Origin: an uncultured Muribaculaceae bacterium
GTDB lineage: Bacteria > Bacteroidota > Bacteroidia > Bacteroidales > Muribaculaceae
Direction of reading: 5' to 3'
Length of the DNA: 27,354 nt
Assembly: GCA_910586175.1 (NCBI GenBank)
Contig: CAJUIJ010000011.1
Coordinates: 1-27,354 of the forward strand
Position 1 is the stretch's first letter. Each line of letters opens with the position of its first letter. Both the position numbers and the translations under genes were made by a program. A model generated the notes under the pieces. It was not told the DNA's origin, searched no databases, and saw nothing but the letters and a program-made list of their open reading frames with translations. Shown here one piece after another: positions 7,312-14,791 of this stretch.

Positions 7312-7710
7312 ATGAGAAAGATTGAGAAGATTATAGTGCATTGCACAGCCACTCCTGAGGGGCGTGATGTGAGTGTGGCCGACGTGACACGTTGGCACAG
7401 GGCGCGGGGGTTCCGCACGATAGGCTATCATTACCTGATAGGACTTGACGGCAAAGTGTATCCCGGCCGGCCTTTGGAGCAGGTGGGTGCCCACTGTGTG
7501 GGTCAAAATGCCAAATCGGTGGGAGTGTGTTATGTGGGAGGTTGCGACAAGCAGATGCATCCTAAGGATACCCGCACTGCGGCGCAGCGAGAGTCCTTGC
7601 GACAGTTGGTGTCTGAACTTAAAGCCCGCTTTCCCGGTGCTACTTTGCATGGACATCGTGAGTTCGCAGCCAAAGCTTGCCCCTCGTTTGACGTGAGGCG
7701 TGAATTGTGA
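7312..7710 (+). CDS. N-acetylmuramoyl-L-alanine amidase, T7-lysozyme type (Amidase_2)
   Basis: Zinc amidase that cleaves the bond between MurNAc and L-Ala of peptidoglycan, 132 residues, a single-domain endolysin-sized protein. I start it at the ATG at 7312 (MRKIEKIIVHCTAT). An ATG 27 bp upstream would add a poor N-terminus. Zinc ligands are His10 (IIVHCTAT), His115 (LHGHREF) and Cys123 (KACPSFDV), with the 8-residue His-Cys spacing of T7 lysozyme. The GYHYLIGLDGKVYPGRP block at 38-54 is also typical. There is no signal peptide, so export would need the holin-like protein encoded just upstream (52 bp gap). The stop lies 3 bp from the stop of the convergent GT117 gene. Confidence 0.92.
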   Translation: MRKIEKIIVHCTATPEGRDVSVADVTRWHRARGFRTIGYHYLIGLDGKVYPGRPLEQVGAHCVGQNAKSVGVCYVGGCDKQMHPKDTRTAAQRESLRQLVSELKARFPGATLHGHREFAAKACPSFDVRREL

Positions 7711-7713
7711 AAC

Positions 7714-10700
7714 TCAATAAGTAGGTGCCATCTTGTTTCGCAGGCGTGGTGGCAGGTGACGTTTGTAATTGAGCCAAGCCTCTTTTTGGCTTGTGTATTG
7801 CTTCATGTGGTGGCTGCCACGTGACTTCAGCTCGAGCACTATGTGTTCGGGCTTTTTGGCGTTTGTGCGGTTTCGCAGTGAGTCGGCGCAGTCGGTCAGC
7901 AAAGATGCGAGTTCTCTGCGGGTCACGAATGTGGTGTCGCCGATAAGCACGTTGACATAAGTGCCGGGGTCATACCCCATCAGATAGTCTGCACGTTGTG
8001 CCATTTTCACAGCCTCCGCTATGTTGCCATGGTTGAGCAATCGCCGTCCGGCGGCAACCAATGCGGCTCTTTGCGAGCTCAGCTGTGAGGCCGGTGTGTG
8101 GTCCATATATACCGGTTTGCCCGGCGGGTTGGCCGGCACCAAGCGTTCTGAAGCGGCAACGGCAAGAGAGTCAGAACGGTTGTAGTCTGCGATGCCAAAC
8201 TGATAGCCGAAGAGCCAAGGAGAAAGTTCCTTGGAGAGTCCGAGTCTTTTGTCGGCAGAAAGAGCCTCAATCCAATATATGGGTCGCGGATTGGGCGATG
8301 CAGCGTTGGTGGCCAGTATATCGAGCATCATTAGCCGCCCGAAGTCGAGAGAGAGACGTCCATTGCGCAAGGCGTTGGCCGGAATTGAGATTGTATTGCC
8401 TTTGGTATCAGTTATCGTGACGAAGTGTGCCGGGAATTGCGGACGGTCGCTTTGCTTCAATATTCGCAAGGCTTCGAGAGCCGGCATTGTGTCGACGGCA
8501 GAGGGTGATATACGCACCTGTTGGTAGGCATCGTAGATGATATCCTTGCGGCTAAGCGTGGTGGGTAGCTTGGCAGACTCACGCCAGTCAGCCATGAGAT
8601 TGGCAGCATAGGCCGGTCGGGTCAGGTATGAGAGATTCACGACGCGTATGTCGCTCCTTACACCCTCCACTTCCTGTATATACCATAGGGGGAAAGTGTA
8701 ATTGTCGCCATTGACGAAGATAATGGCGTCGGGTTCCATTGACTGCATCATATTGATGGCGAATGAGTGGGCGGCGGTGCGGTTGCTGCGGTCGTGGTCG
8801 TCATAATTGGTGAAACCCATCCAGCCCACAATGGCGAGAGGGAGAGCGAAGCCCCAGGGGCTTCTGAAACGCCGGGCCAGCATGATTGCACCGAAGCCTA
8901 TCCATATACAGTAAGCCCAGAAACTGCCGAGAAAGGAATAGTCGCGTTCGCGGGGTTCGCCTGGGTCTTGATTCAGATAGACCACGATGGCGAGTCCGGT
9001 CATGACGAATAGGATGCCTGTGACGGCGCAAGTCGTTATGCCGCGTCGGCGCGATTTGAGCAGCCAGCCAATGCCGATGAGACCTAATACGAGCGGCAGG
9101 CAATAATATAGATTACGCCCCTTGTTGTCTTTGCCGGCCACGGCGGGCAGATGATCTTCGGCTCCAAGCATGGCGTTGTCGATAAATCGGAATCCGGTCA
9201 CGAAATTGCCATGCTGCACCTCGCCCTGCGAGGGGCGGTCGTTCTGGCGTCCGGCAAAGTTCCATAGCAGGTATCGCCAGTACATGTAGCCGGTCTGGTA
9301 AGTCAGGAACCATTGCAGGTTCTGCATGTAAGTGGGTCGGAATCCGGTAGCGAGGTCTCCACGTGAGCCGTCGGGGCGAGCTTTGGCAACCGGACGACCC
9401 AAGGAATCGAATGCTTCCGAAATGCGCACCTTTGCCATTGAAGACTTGTTCATGCCTATCCATTCGTCAAAAGAGGTCAGGTCGGAGGGATTGGACGAAG
9501 TGATTCGAGGAAACCACATGTTTAGTTCCGGAGTCTTGACGGTGGATGGATGGCGACCGATCACCATATATGAGTCTCCGCCGCGTGCTGCGAGACGTGC
9601 ATTTTCGACGGAGTCCGCGGGGGCTATGTCGAGTGAGCTGCGCAATTTGCCGCCGGCTTCGCCCGGCACCATGCGTGTTGACCCATATTTGAGTTGGTAC
9701 TTGCGGTAGAAGGGCTTGCCGAGAGAGTCGTATTCCTCGTGGAGCATCGGTTTGCTGAAGGGAGTCGGACCATACAGCAGAGGTTTGCCTCCATATTGTT
9801 CGCGGCTTTGGTAATATGCGAAGGCGAAAGGCTCTCCCGGCATTGCCGAGTTGGCCGGAGAGGGTACATCGCCTCTTATGGGTATGAGGGCGTATGAGCT
9901 GTAGCCGGTGAGGAGCATGGCGAGCATCCAAAGCGCAAGGCATAGGCGACGGCTCTGGAAGTTCACACCGCTCACGAGAAGCGCGGAGACAAGGGCCGAT
10001 ACTATTGCGCCGATTACGAAATGGTCAGAGAGGATAAATATGCCGGATAGGAAAATCGCGGGGAAGCAGGCGGCAGCCATCTGTCCGCGACTATGCCCTA
10101 CACGTGTTACCACGAGAGCGAGGATGAGAGCGAGGGCAAGCAGCCCGACATATATCGCAACTCCGCTAAGGGCCGGCAGCCCCCAGAGATTTACCGCCAT
10201 AATCTCGAATCGCGCTGCGAGTGCGATGGTAGATGGCATCATGCCCATAAGCACGCATGCCACCGCCACGAGCGAGAGCAGGAAGATTAGGGATAGACGC
10301 AGAGTGCTCCGTATGCCACGGCGCACAGCCCATATCATGGCGAGAGCGGGTATGCAGAGCAGGTTGAGCTGGTGTATGCCGATGCTAAGGCCGAACAGAT
10401 ATGCTATCAGGATAAGCAACCGCCAGGATTCCGGACGATTTCGCGTGCCGGCCCACTTGGTCATCAGCCATACGCATAGGGCAGTCATGAATATCGACAT
10501 GGCGTAAACCTCGGCCTCTACGGCAGAGAACCATGCGGAGTCACACCATCCGAAAGCGAGCGCACCGCAGAGTGCGCCGCCGGCTGCGGCCACAGGAGCG
10601 GGAATGTGGCGTCGCGGGAGCTTGAGAAGCACCCATAGCCCCACGCGATATAGGGTCTTGGCGAGGAAAAAGGCGGCGAAGGCCGTGAAGAGACCGGAAG

Positions 10701-10953
10701 AGAGGTTGATGGCTAAGGCGGCGTAGGCCGGTGAGGGCGCGAGGAGCGTGAACATCTTCTCCACGAGCATCCATGTAGGGTTACCGGGAGGATGTCCCAC
10801 TTCGAGCAGGTAGGCAGCCGATACATATTCCGGGCAATCCCAGAACGATATGGTAGGGGCCACCGTGAGCCAGTAGGTGAGCAGCAGTAGTGCAAACGAA
10901 CCCCATGCCACCCAATTCTCGAGTCTCAGATATTTCCTTTCAGATCCTATCAT
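7714..10953 (-). CDS. Glycosyltransferase family 117 / DUF2723 membrane protein
   Basis: Integral membrane glycosyltransferase of 1079 residues, homologous to the DUF2723/TMEM260 (protein O-mannosyltransferase-like) family common in Bacteroidota. The N-terminal half has many TM segments starting at about 13-32. The first loop carries the hallmark ISFWDCPEYVSAAYLLEVGH, in which Asp39 and Glu42 are likely GT-C catalytic acids, followed by PPGNPTW. A central loop (about 370-600) is followed by a second TM block holding RERDYSFLGSFWAYCIWIG. A soluble periplasmic C-terminal region from about 740 contains FVNGDNYTFPLWYIQEVEGV. The likely donor is a polyprenyl-phosphate sugar and the acceptor protein, from family knowledge; neither is shown here. 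It is the last gene of the fucose-synthase group, and 4 regularly spaced palindromes lie 16-76 bp upstream of its ATG. Confidence 0.93.
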   Translation of the reverse strand: MIGSERKYLRLENWVAWGSFALLLLTYWLTVAPTISFWDCPEYVSAAYLLEVGHPPGNPTWMLVEKMFTLLAPSPAYAALAINLSSGLFTAFAAFFLAKTLYRVGLWVLLKLPRRHIPAPVAAAGGALCGALAFGWCDSAWFSAVEAEVYAMSIFMTALCVWLMTKWAGTRNRPESWRLLILIAYLFGLSIGIHQLNLLCIPALAMIWAVRRGIRSTLRLSLIFLLSLVAVACVLMGMMPSTIALAARFEIMAVNLWGLPALSGVAIYVGLLALALILALVVTRVGHSRGQMAAACFPAIFLSGIFILSDHFVIGAIVSALVSALLVSGVNFQSRRLCLALWMLAMLLTGYSSYALIPIRGDVPSPANSAMPGEPFAFAYYQSREQYGGKPLLYGPTPFSKPMLHEEYDSLGKPFYRKYQLKYGSTRMVPGEAGGKLRSSLDIAPADSVENARLAARGGDSYMVIGRHPSTVKTPELNMWFPRITSSNPSDLTSFDEWIGMNKSSMAKVRISEAFDSLGRPVAKARPDGSRGDLATGFRPTYMQNLQWFLTYQTGYMYWRYLLWNFAGRQNDRPSQGEVQHGNFVTGFRFIDNAMLGAEDHLPAVAGKDNKGRNLYYCLPLVLGLIGIGWLLKSRRRGITTCAVTGILFVMTGLAIVVYLNQDPGEPRERDYSFLGSFWAYCIWIGFGAIMLARRFRSPWGFALPLAIVGWMGFTNYDDHDRSNRTAAHSFAINMMQSMEPDAIIFVNGDNYTFPLWYIQEVEGVRSDIRVVNLSYLTRPAYAANLMADWRESAKLPTTLSRKDIIYDAYQQVRISPSAVDTMPALEALRILKQSDRPQFPAHFVTITDTKGNTISIPANALRNGRLSLDFGRLMMLDILATNAASPNPRPIYWIEALSADKRLGLSKELSPWLFGYQFGIADYNRSDSLAVAASERLVPANPPGKPVYMDHTPASQLSSQRAALVAAGRRLLNHGNIAEAVKMAQRADYLMGYDPGTYVNVLIGDTTFVTRRELASLLTDCADSLRNRTNAKKPEHIVLELKSRGSHHMKQYTSQKEAWLNYKRHLPPRLRNKMAPTY

Positions 10954-10968
10954 CTATTGTTAACTTTA

Positions 10969-11045
10969 TGACATGTTGTCAGATTGACGTTTTGTCATAT
11001 TGACATGATGTCATTGTGACATGATGTCATGATGTCATGATGTTG
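10969..11045. repeat. Array of four 13-bp palindromes at 16-bp period
   Basis: Dyads beginning at 10969 (TGACATGTTGTCA), 10985 (TGACGTTTTGTCA), 11001 (TGACATGATGTCA) and 11017 (TGACATGATGTCA), each followed by a 3-bp spacer (GAT, TAT, TTG). Two more partial units (TGATGTCA, TGATGTTG) end at 11045. The array fills most of the 107-bp gap between the fucose synthase stop and the GT117 start. It could be an operator array, a set of small hairpins in the GT117 leader, or a neutral slippage product. Confidence 0.85.
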
Positions 11046-11060
11046 TTTTGACCGGTTGGC

Positions 11061-12002
11061 TTATCGCTCGGCTCTCATCGGGTTGTTAAGGAAGTCTTCG
11101 TAGGCGAGGCGTATGCCCTCTTCGAGTTCGGTCTTGTAGTTCCAGCCGAGTCGTGAGGCTTTTGACACGTCGAGGAGCTTGCGTGGGGTTCCGTTGGGCT
11201 TTGTGGTGTCCCATTCGATTTCTCCTTCGAAGCCAATCACCTTGGCCACGAGTTCGGTGAGTTGCTTGATGGTGACTTCCTTGCCGGTGCCGGCGTTTAC
11301 GGTCTCATTGCCCGAATAGTTCTCCATCAGGAAGACGCAGAGGTCTGCGAGGTCGTCTACATAAAGGAACTCACGCAGTGGCGAGCCGTCGCCCCAGCAG
11401 GTCACGCTCTTGGCTCCGTTCTGTTTTGCTTCGTGGAAGCGGCGTATCAGGGCCGGTAGCACATGCGAGTGCGTAGGGTGGTAGTTGTCGTTCGGGCCGT
11501 AGAGGTTGGTCGGCATCACCGATATGAAGTCAGCTCCATATTGGCGGTTGAGATATTCGCAATACTTGAGGCCGGAGATTTTGGCGAGGGCGTAAGCCTC
11601 GTTGGTTTTCTCGAGTGCTGAGGTGAGCAGGCAAGACTCCTGCATTGGTTGCGGGGCCATGCGGGGGTAAATGCAGGAGGAGCCAAGAAATTCGAGTTTG
11701 CGGCAACCGTTGCGCCAGGCGGCGTTGATGACATTCATCTCGAGCATCATGTTGACATACATGAAGTCGGCGGGTGCCTTATCGTTGGCCTCTATACCTC
11801 CGACCTTGGCTGCTGCGAGAAATACGTATTCCGGTCGTTTGGTAGCGAAAAACTCTTCTACCTTGTCCTGACGTGTCAGGTCAAGCTGGGCGTGAGTGCG
11901 GGTAATTATATTGGTGTAGCCGCGGCGTTGCAGCTCGCGTACGATGGCAGAACCCACCATTCCGCGGTGGCCTGCCACATATATTTTAGCGTTCTTTTCC
12001 AT
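11061..12002 (-). CDS. fcl: GDP-L-fucose synthase
   Basis: Epimerase-reductase that turns GDP-4-keto-6-deoxy-mannose into GDP-L-fucose with NADPH, 313 residues, extended SDR fold. The Rossmann motif is GHRGMVGSA (11-19). Catalytic residues by alignment with the E. coli enzyme are Ser108 and Cys110 in GSSCIYP, Tyr137 and Lys141 in NEAYALAK, and His180. Other typical blocks are TNLYGPNDNY and LREFLYVDDLAD. The partner gmd (GDP-mannose dehydratase) is not in the window. The gene lies between the GT4 gene (54 bp upstream) and the GT117 gene, all minus strand, fitting fucosylated surface glycan or protein glycosylation. Confidence 0.97.
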   Translation of the reverse strand: MEKNAKIYVAGHRGMVGSAIVRELQRRGYTNIITRTHAQLDLTRQDKVEEFFATKRPEYVFLAAAKVGGIEANDKAPADFMYVNMMLEMNVINAAWRNGCRKLEFLGSSCIYPRMAPQPMQESCLLTSALEKTNEAYALAKISGLKYCEYLNRQYGADFISVMPTNLYGPNDNYHPTHSHVLPALIRRFHEAKQNGAKSVTCWGDGSPLREFLYVDDLADLCVFLMENYSGNETVNAGTGKEVTIKQLTELVAKVIGFEGEIEWDTTKPNGTPRKLLDVSKASRLGWNYKTELEEGIRLAYEDFLNNPMRAER

Positions 12003-12056
12003 AATGTGAAGATTCAGTTTTGTCGGTTTGTGGTGCGCCGGAGATAGCGCATATAG

Positions 12057-13220
12057 TCAAGAATTAAGATAGATTGCGGTCAGTTGGGGTATAAATGACT
12101 CCCAGCTGAGGTGCTTTGTGTAGTAGTCATATGCGTCGCGACCCATTTGCTCACGCAGCGATTTGTCTGATGCGAGTTTCTGCATGGCGCTTGTAAGGGC
12201 AGACGCATCGGCAGGAGGCACGAAGATTGCAGTGCGGCCATCTTCGAGATACTCGGGTTGGGCGCCTGTAGGGCAGCAAATCTGGGGCCGGGCGGCGGCC
12301 ATGGCATCAATGTTGCTCATGCCGAAGGCTTCGCGGTCGACCGACGGAAGCACCACGAAGTGTGCTCCGGAAATGCTTTCGTAAGGTGATTCGGAGTTTT
12401 GTTTCCAGTCAATGCGTTCCATCACATTGCGGGCTATGGCGCGTCGGCGCAGTTGGTCGCGGTAGTCGGGGTTTCCCTTGCCGCAGATTCGCAGGCGGAT
12501 TTTCACATCGCGCAGCAAGGCGAGGGCATCGATGATTGTCTCGATACCTTTCCCTTTTACCACGGCACCGGCGTAGGCCGCTATTATGGGGCCCTTGGAA
12601 GGCTCCGGCATTGGCGAGGCTTGGCGCATGTTGACGCTGTTGTGCAATATGTGCACTGTCTTCATCTCCATGGGGAGCTTGTCGGGCCATGGCAGCTTGA
12701 AGCGGTCGAAAGCTGTCTGCGATACGAATATATGGCCGTTAATCTTGTTGTATATGCGTCGGAAGAGCCATGAGTTGCGGCCTTGTCGCACAGTGTGTCG
12801 CGTGGAGAATACGCGCACATCGGGGCGCGCGGCTATCCGCTTGGCGAGAAGCACTGTGAAGGCATCGCGGTAGCGGTGCACATGGACGTAGGTGCGGTTG
12901 CGTGGGGCCTCGCGCAGTTCGCGGGCGAGCATGAGAGCCGACACGGGGTCGAAGATGCCATGGAGCGGCGCATGAAGCAGCTCTATGCCTGCATCGCGAA
13001 AACGGTCGTCGACCACGCGTGCTTCGCGCGTCACGGCGCTTACACGCCATCCCTGTAGCTTATAATGAGCGCAGATGTCGCATGCGTAGCGTTGCATACC
13101 GCCCCAGCGGTTGCTCGACACGAGGTGTATCAGCCATGGTTGGCCTTGACTTGTGTCTGCTTTGGCTGCATTGTGTATCTGCTTGCCCGAACTTATTTCC
13201 TCATTATCGCTCTGTGTCAT
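12057..13220 (-). CDS. Glycosyltransferase family 4 protein
   Basis: GT-B fold glycosyltransferase, 387 residues, cytoplasmic or peripheral on the inner membrane. Residues 1-28 are a polar extension; the N-terminal Rossmann domain begins at PWLIHLVSS and has the RWGGMQRYACDI acceptor-side loop. The C-terminal donor domain has AYAGAVVKGKGIETIIDAL (215-233, with Lys222/Lys224 for the donor phosphates) and the pattern REAFGMSNIDAMA (296-308). The usual E-x7-E motif is E297-x7-D305 here, so the second acid is Asp. TGAQPEYLEDGRTAIFVPP is the conserved GT4 end. Donor and acceptor cannot be told. It sits 26 bp after the AlaDH-like gene and 54 bp before fcl. Confidence 0.93.
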   Translation of the reverse strand: MTQSDNEEISSGKQIHNAAKADTSQGQPWLIHLVSSNRWGGMQRYACDICAHYKLQGWRVSAVTREARVVDDRFRDAGIELLHAPLHGIFDPVSALMLARELREAPRNRTYVHVHRYRDAFTVLLAKRIAARPDVRVFSTRHTVRQGRNSWLFRRIYNKINGHIFVSQTAFDRFKLPWPDKLPMEMKTVHILHNSVNMRQASPMPEPSKGPIIAAYAGAVVKGKGIETIIDALALLRDVKIRLRICGKGNPDYRDQLRRRAIARNVMERIDWKQNSESPYESISGAHFVVLPSVDREAFGMSNIDAMAAARPQICCPTGAQPEYLEDGRTAIFVPPADASALTSAMQKLASDKSLREQMGRDAYDYYTKHLSWESFIPQLTAIYLNS

Positions 13221-13246
13221 TTACTTGCCTCTCCTTTACCTTATGG

Positions 13247-14362
13247 TCAGTTGGTGCTCGACAGCATCACGCGTATGTCGATGCTCGGCATGGAGAGGAA
13301 AGATGCGATGAATTTGTCGACGAGCTTGCCGTCATATGTTATCATGCCGCTCTGCACACCGGGAGTGGTTACCATCATGCCGGTGAAACCATCCTTAATG
13401 CTCAGCTCATTGAGGAAGTTGACCATTGGGTTGGAGAGGGCCATCGCTACTGTGCGGGGCACGGATACGGAGGGATGTGATTCATGCAGGTCAATCACGA
13501 AGACGCTGTCTTTGAGTGAACTTGAGAGGCTCTTCGGGAACTTGAACTGGTTTGTGGCGTTGCCCATGATTATTACGTCGGCGGTCTTGACGCGGTTGGT
13601 GAGCACGCGGGGGTGAATGGCTATCAGCTCCACTATCGGGTTGCAGAGAGGGCGGGCGAGCGACAGGGCGGATACGTCGTTGTCCATCACCACCACCCGT
13701 GCGCCGGTGCCGGCTGCTGCGTTGGCGGCAGCGATACATTCTGTGCCGGTGCCGATAATCAAAACCTCGCAGGGGTTTAGTCCGGCCACGCCGGCGAGGA
13801 GCACGCCTTTGCCCCCACCTAAATATGATAGTGACTCTTGTGCATACATCACAGCTGCACGACCGTCGATTTCGTCAACTATGTTGGCGAAAATCTGCAC
13901 ATCGCTGTGAGAATACATATTGTCGAAACATCCGCACGAGATATGCTTGTCGAGGAGGGCCTTCACGACGTTCTTGTCGAAGAGATCCTTGCCCATCATG
14001 CAGAGCAGGGTGGCCCCTGTGCTCATTTTCTTTACATCCTTGGCGCGAAGTGGGTGGTAGCTCAGCACAATGGGGGCGCGGAGGGCTTCCTCGCGGGTCA
14101 CTATCTTCACCCCATATTCGGCATATGTGCTGTCGTTGAAGCTTATGTCGACACCGGCACCCTGTTCCATCGAGACTTTGATGCCACCGGAAGTGAGCAG
14201 TCCGCATGCTTCGGGCGTGAGGATAAATCTCGTCTCATCGGTGTCGGAATAGTTACCCACGAGAGCTATGTGAACACCACCTTGCGGTTGGTCGAGCACC
14301 TCGACTGCTGCCTGAGGCTCCAATGACTGATTTGTGTCTGAGTGTTTTCCGGTGTCTGCCAT
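13247..14362 (-). CDS. Alanine dehydrogenase/PNT-family protein with altered active site
   Basis: 371 residues from the ATG at 14362 (MADTGKHSDT). A longer reading to 14449 would add 29 hydrophobic, unlikely residues. The N-terminal domain keeps ETRFILTPEACGLL (43-56, with the substrate Arg45 equivalent). The NAD domain has VLIIGTGTECIAAANAAAGTG (200-220) with an acidic strand end (VVVMDND), and Asp291 is in VIDLHESHP. The block that carries the catalytic Lys in true alanine dehydrogenases ('vKvKEP') reads VLSYHPL here, and the catalytic-His block ('FtyLHLA') reads LLCMMGKDL. So fold and NAD binding look kept but alanine oxidation is doubtful. It may act on another amino acid or have a non-catalytic role. 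It is the first gene of a minus-strand run leading into the glycosyltransferase genes. Confidence 0.85.
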   Translation of the reverse strand: MADTGKHSDTNQSLEPQAAVEVLDQPQGGVHIALVGNYSDTDETRFILTPEACGLLTSGGIKVSMEQGAGVDISFNDSTYAEYGVKIVTREEALRAPIVLSYHPLRAKDVKKMSTGATLLCMMGKDLFDKNVVKALLDKHISCGCFDNMYSHSDVQIFANIVDEIDGRAAVMYAQESLSYLGGGKGVLLAGVAGLNPCEVLIIGTGTECIAAANAAAGTGARVVVMDNDVSALSLARPLCNPIVELIAIHPRVLTNRVKTADVIIMGNATNQFKFPKSLSSSLKDSVFVIDLHESHPSVSVPRTVAMALSNPMVNFLNELSIKDGFTGMMVTTPGVQSGMITYDGKLVDKFIASFLSMPSIDIRVMLSSTN

Positions 14363-14588
14363 ATATTTTAGTTTTAGTAGGTGTATTAAAATTATATGTG
14401 AGTAGCTGCCAATTGAGAAGCCAAAGGCTTTATTATAGGCCATACACATTATAAGTATCCAAAAGCTTTTGGGAAGCGTGTGGCTTTTGTTTTTCTCAGA
14501 TGGTCAAAGAACAAAATTACTAAAATTTTTCAATATTCGGTAAGGCGAGGGTGCAATAATGCAAAAAAATACTTTAGGCAAATAAAAA
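14363..14588. other. Gene-free AT-rich region with two short palindromes
   Basis: Together with the tRNA-Gln promoter and leader this makes a stretch of about 309 bp without a protein gene. It holds the leader of the AlaDH-like gene, including AAGCCAAAGGCTT (14418-14430, 5-bp arms) and the perfect 14-bp palindrome CCAAAAGCTTTTGG (14459-14472). I find no full TTTG/TAnnTTTG promoter on the minus strand. The plus-strand frame 14480-14668 is basic and AT-rich, runs through the tRNA promoter, and is probably not a gene. Confidence 0.5.
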
Positions 14589-14620
14589 TTTGTATAATTC
14601 ACAAAAAAAGATTAATTTTG
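14589..14620 (+). promoter_or_regulatory. tRNA-Gln promoter (TTTG, 20 bp, TAATTTTG)
   Basis: The -33 element TTTG at 14589-14592, a 20-bp spacer and the -7 element TAATTTTG at 14613-14620 match the Bacteroidota primary sigma-factor consensus exactly. The start point should fall near 14626, about 46 bp before the mature tRNA. A 38-nt hairpin (14626-14663) covers the start of this leader. Confidence 0.85.
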
Positions 14621-14625
14621 CAGAT

Positions 14626-14663
14626 GTTTCGAGGAAAGCCCGACACAGAGGCTTTTCTGAGAC
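14626..14663 (+). other. Hairpin in the tRNA-Gln leader
   Basis: The outer stem is GTTTC with GAGAC (one G-U pair), then a bulged G at 14631, then AGGAAAGCC (14632-14640) pairing with GGCTTTTCT (14650-14658, one G-U pair), loop of 9 nt. It begins at the expected transcription start and is not followed by a T-run, so it is not a terminator. It may guide 5' processing of the precursor tRNA. Confidence 0.55.
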
Positions 14664-14671
14664 GATAGGAT

Positions 14672-14742
14672 TGTCTTATGGTGTAATGGTAGCACTGCAG
14701 TTTTTGGTTCTGCCTGTCCAGGTTCGAATCCTGGTAAGACAA
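14672..14742 (+). tRNA. tRNA-Gln (anticodon TTG)
   Basis: Full cloverleaf, 71 nt without CCA. The acceptor stem TGTCTTA pairs with TAAGACA, with A14742 as discriminator. The D-arm is GTGT with GCAC, the anticodon stem GCAGT/TCTGC with loop TTTTGGT, and anticodon TTG at 14704-14706. The T-arm is CCAGG/CCTGG with TTCGAAT. The weak U1-A72 pair is typical of tRNA-Gln. CCA is not encoded. Confidence 0.96.
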
Positions 14743-14746
14743 CGTT

Positions 14747-14790
14747 AAAAAGCCTTGGAGAGCGCTTGCGTCTCCGAGGCTTTTTCTTTT
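14747..14790 (+). terminator. Rho-independent terminator of tRNA-Gln
   Basis: A 15-bp stem, AAAAAGCCTTGGAGA (14747-14761) with TCTCCGAGGCTTTTT (14771-14785), one G-U pair, a 9-nt loop, and a run of T to 14790. The A-tract on the left would also let it work on the minus strand. Confidence 0.93.
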
Positions 14791-14791
14791 G

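Noticed and set aside
14631..14650. RNase P RNA-like GAGGAAAG motif
   Set aside because: Only the short motif matches; there is no room for the rest of an RNase P RNA before the tRNA.
14480..14668. Plus-strand frame of 62 codons before tRNA-Gln
   Set aside because: Basic, AT-rich, no family features, and it runs through the tRNA promoter and leader hairpin.
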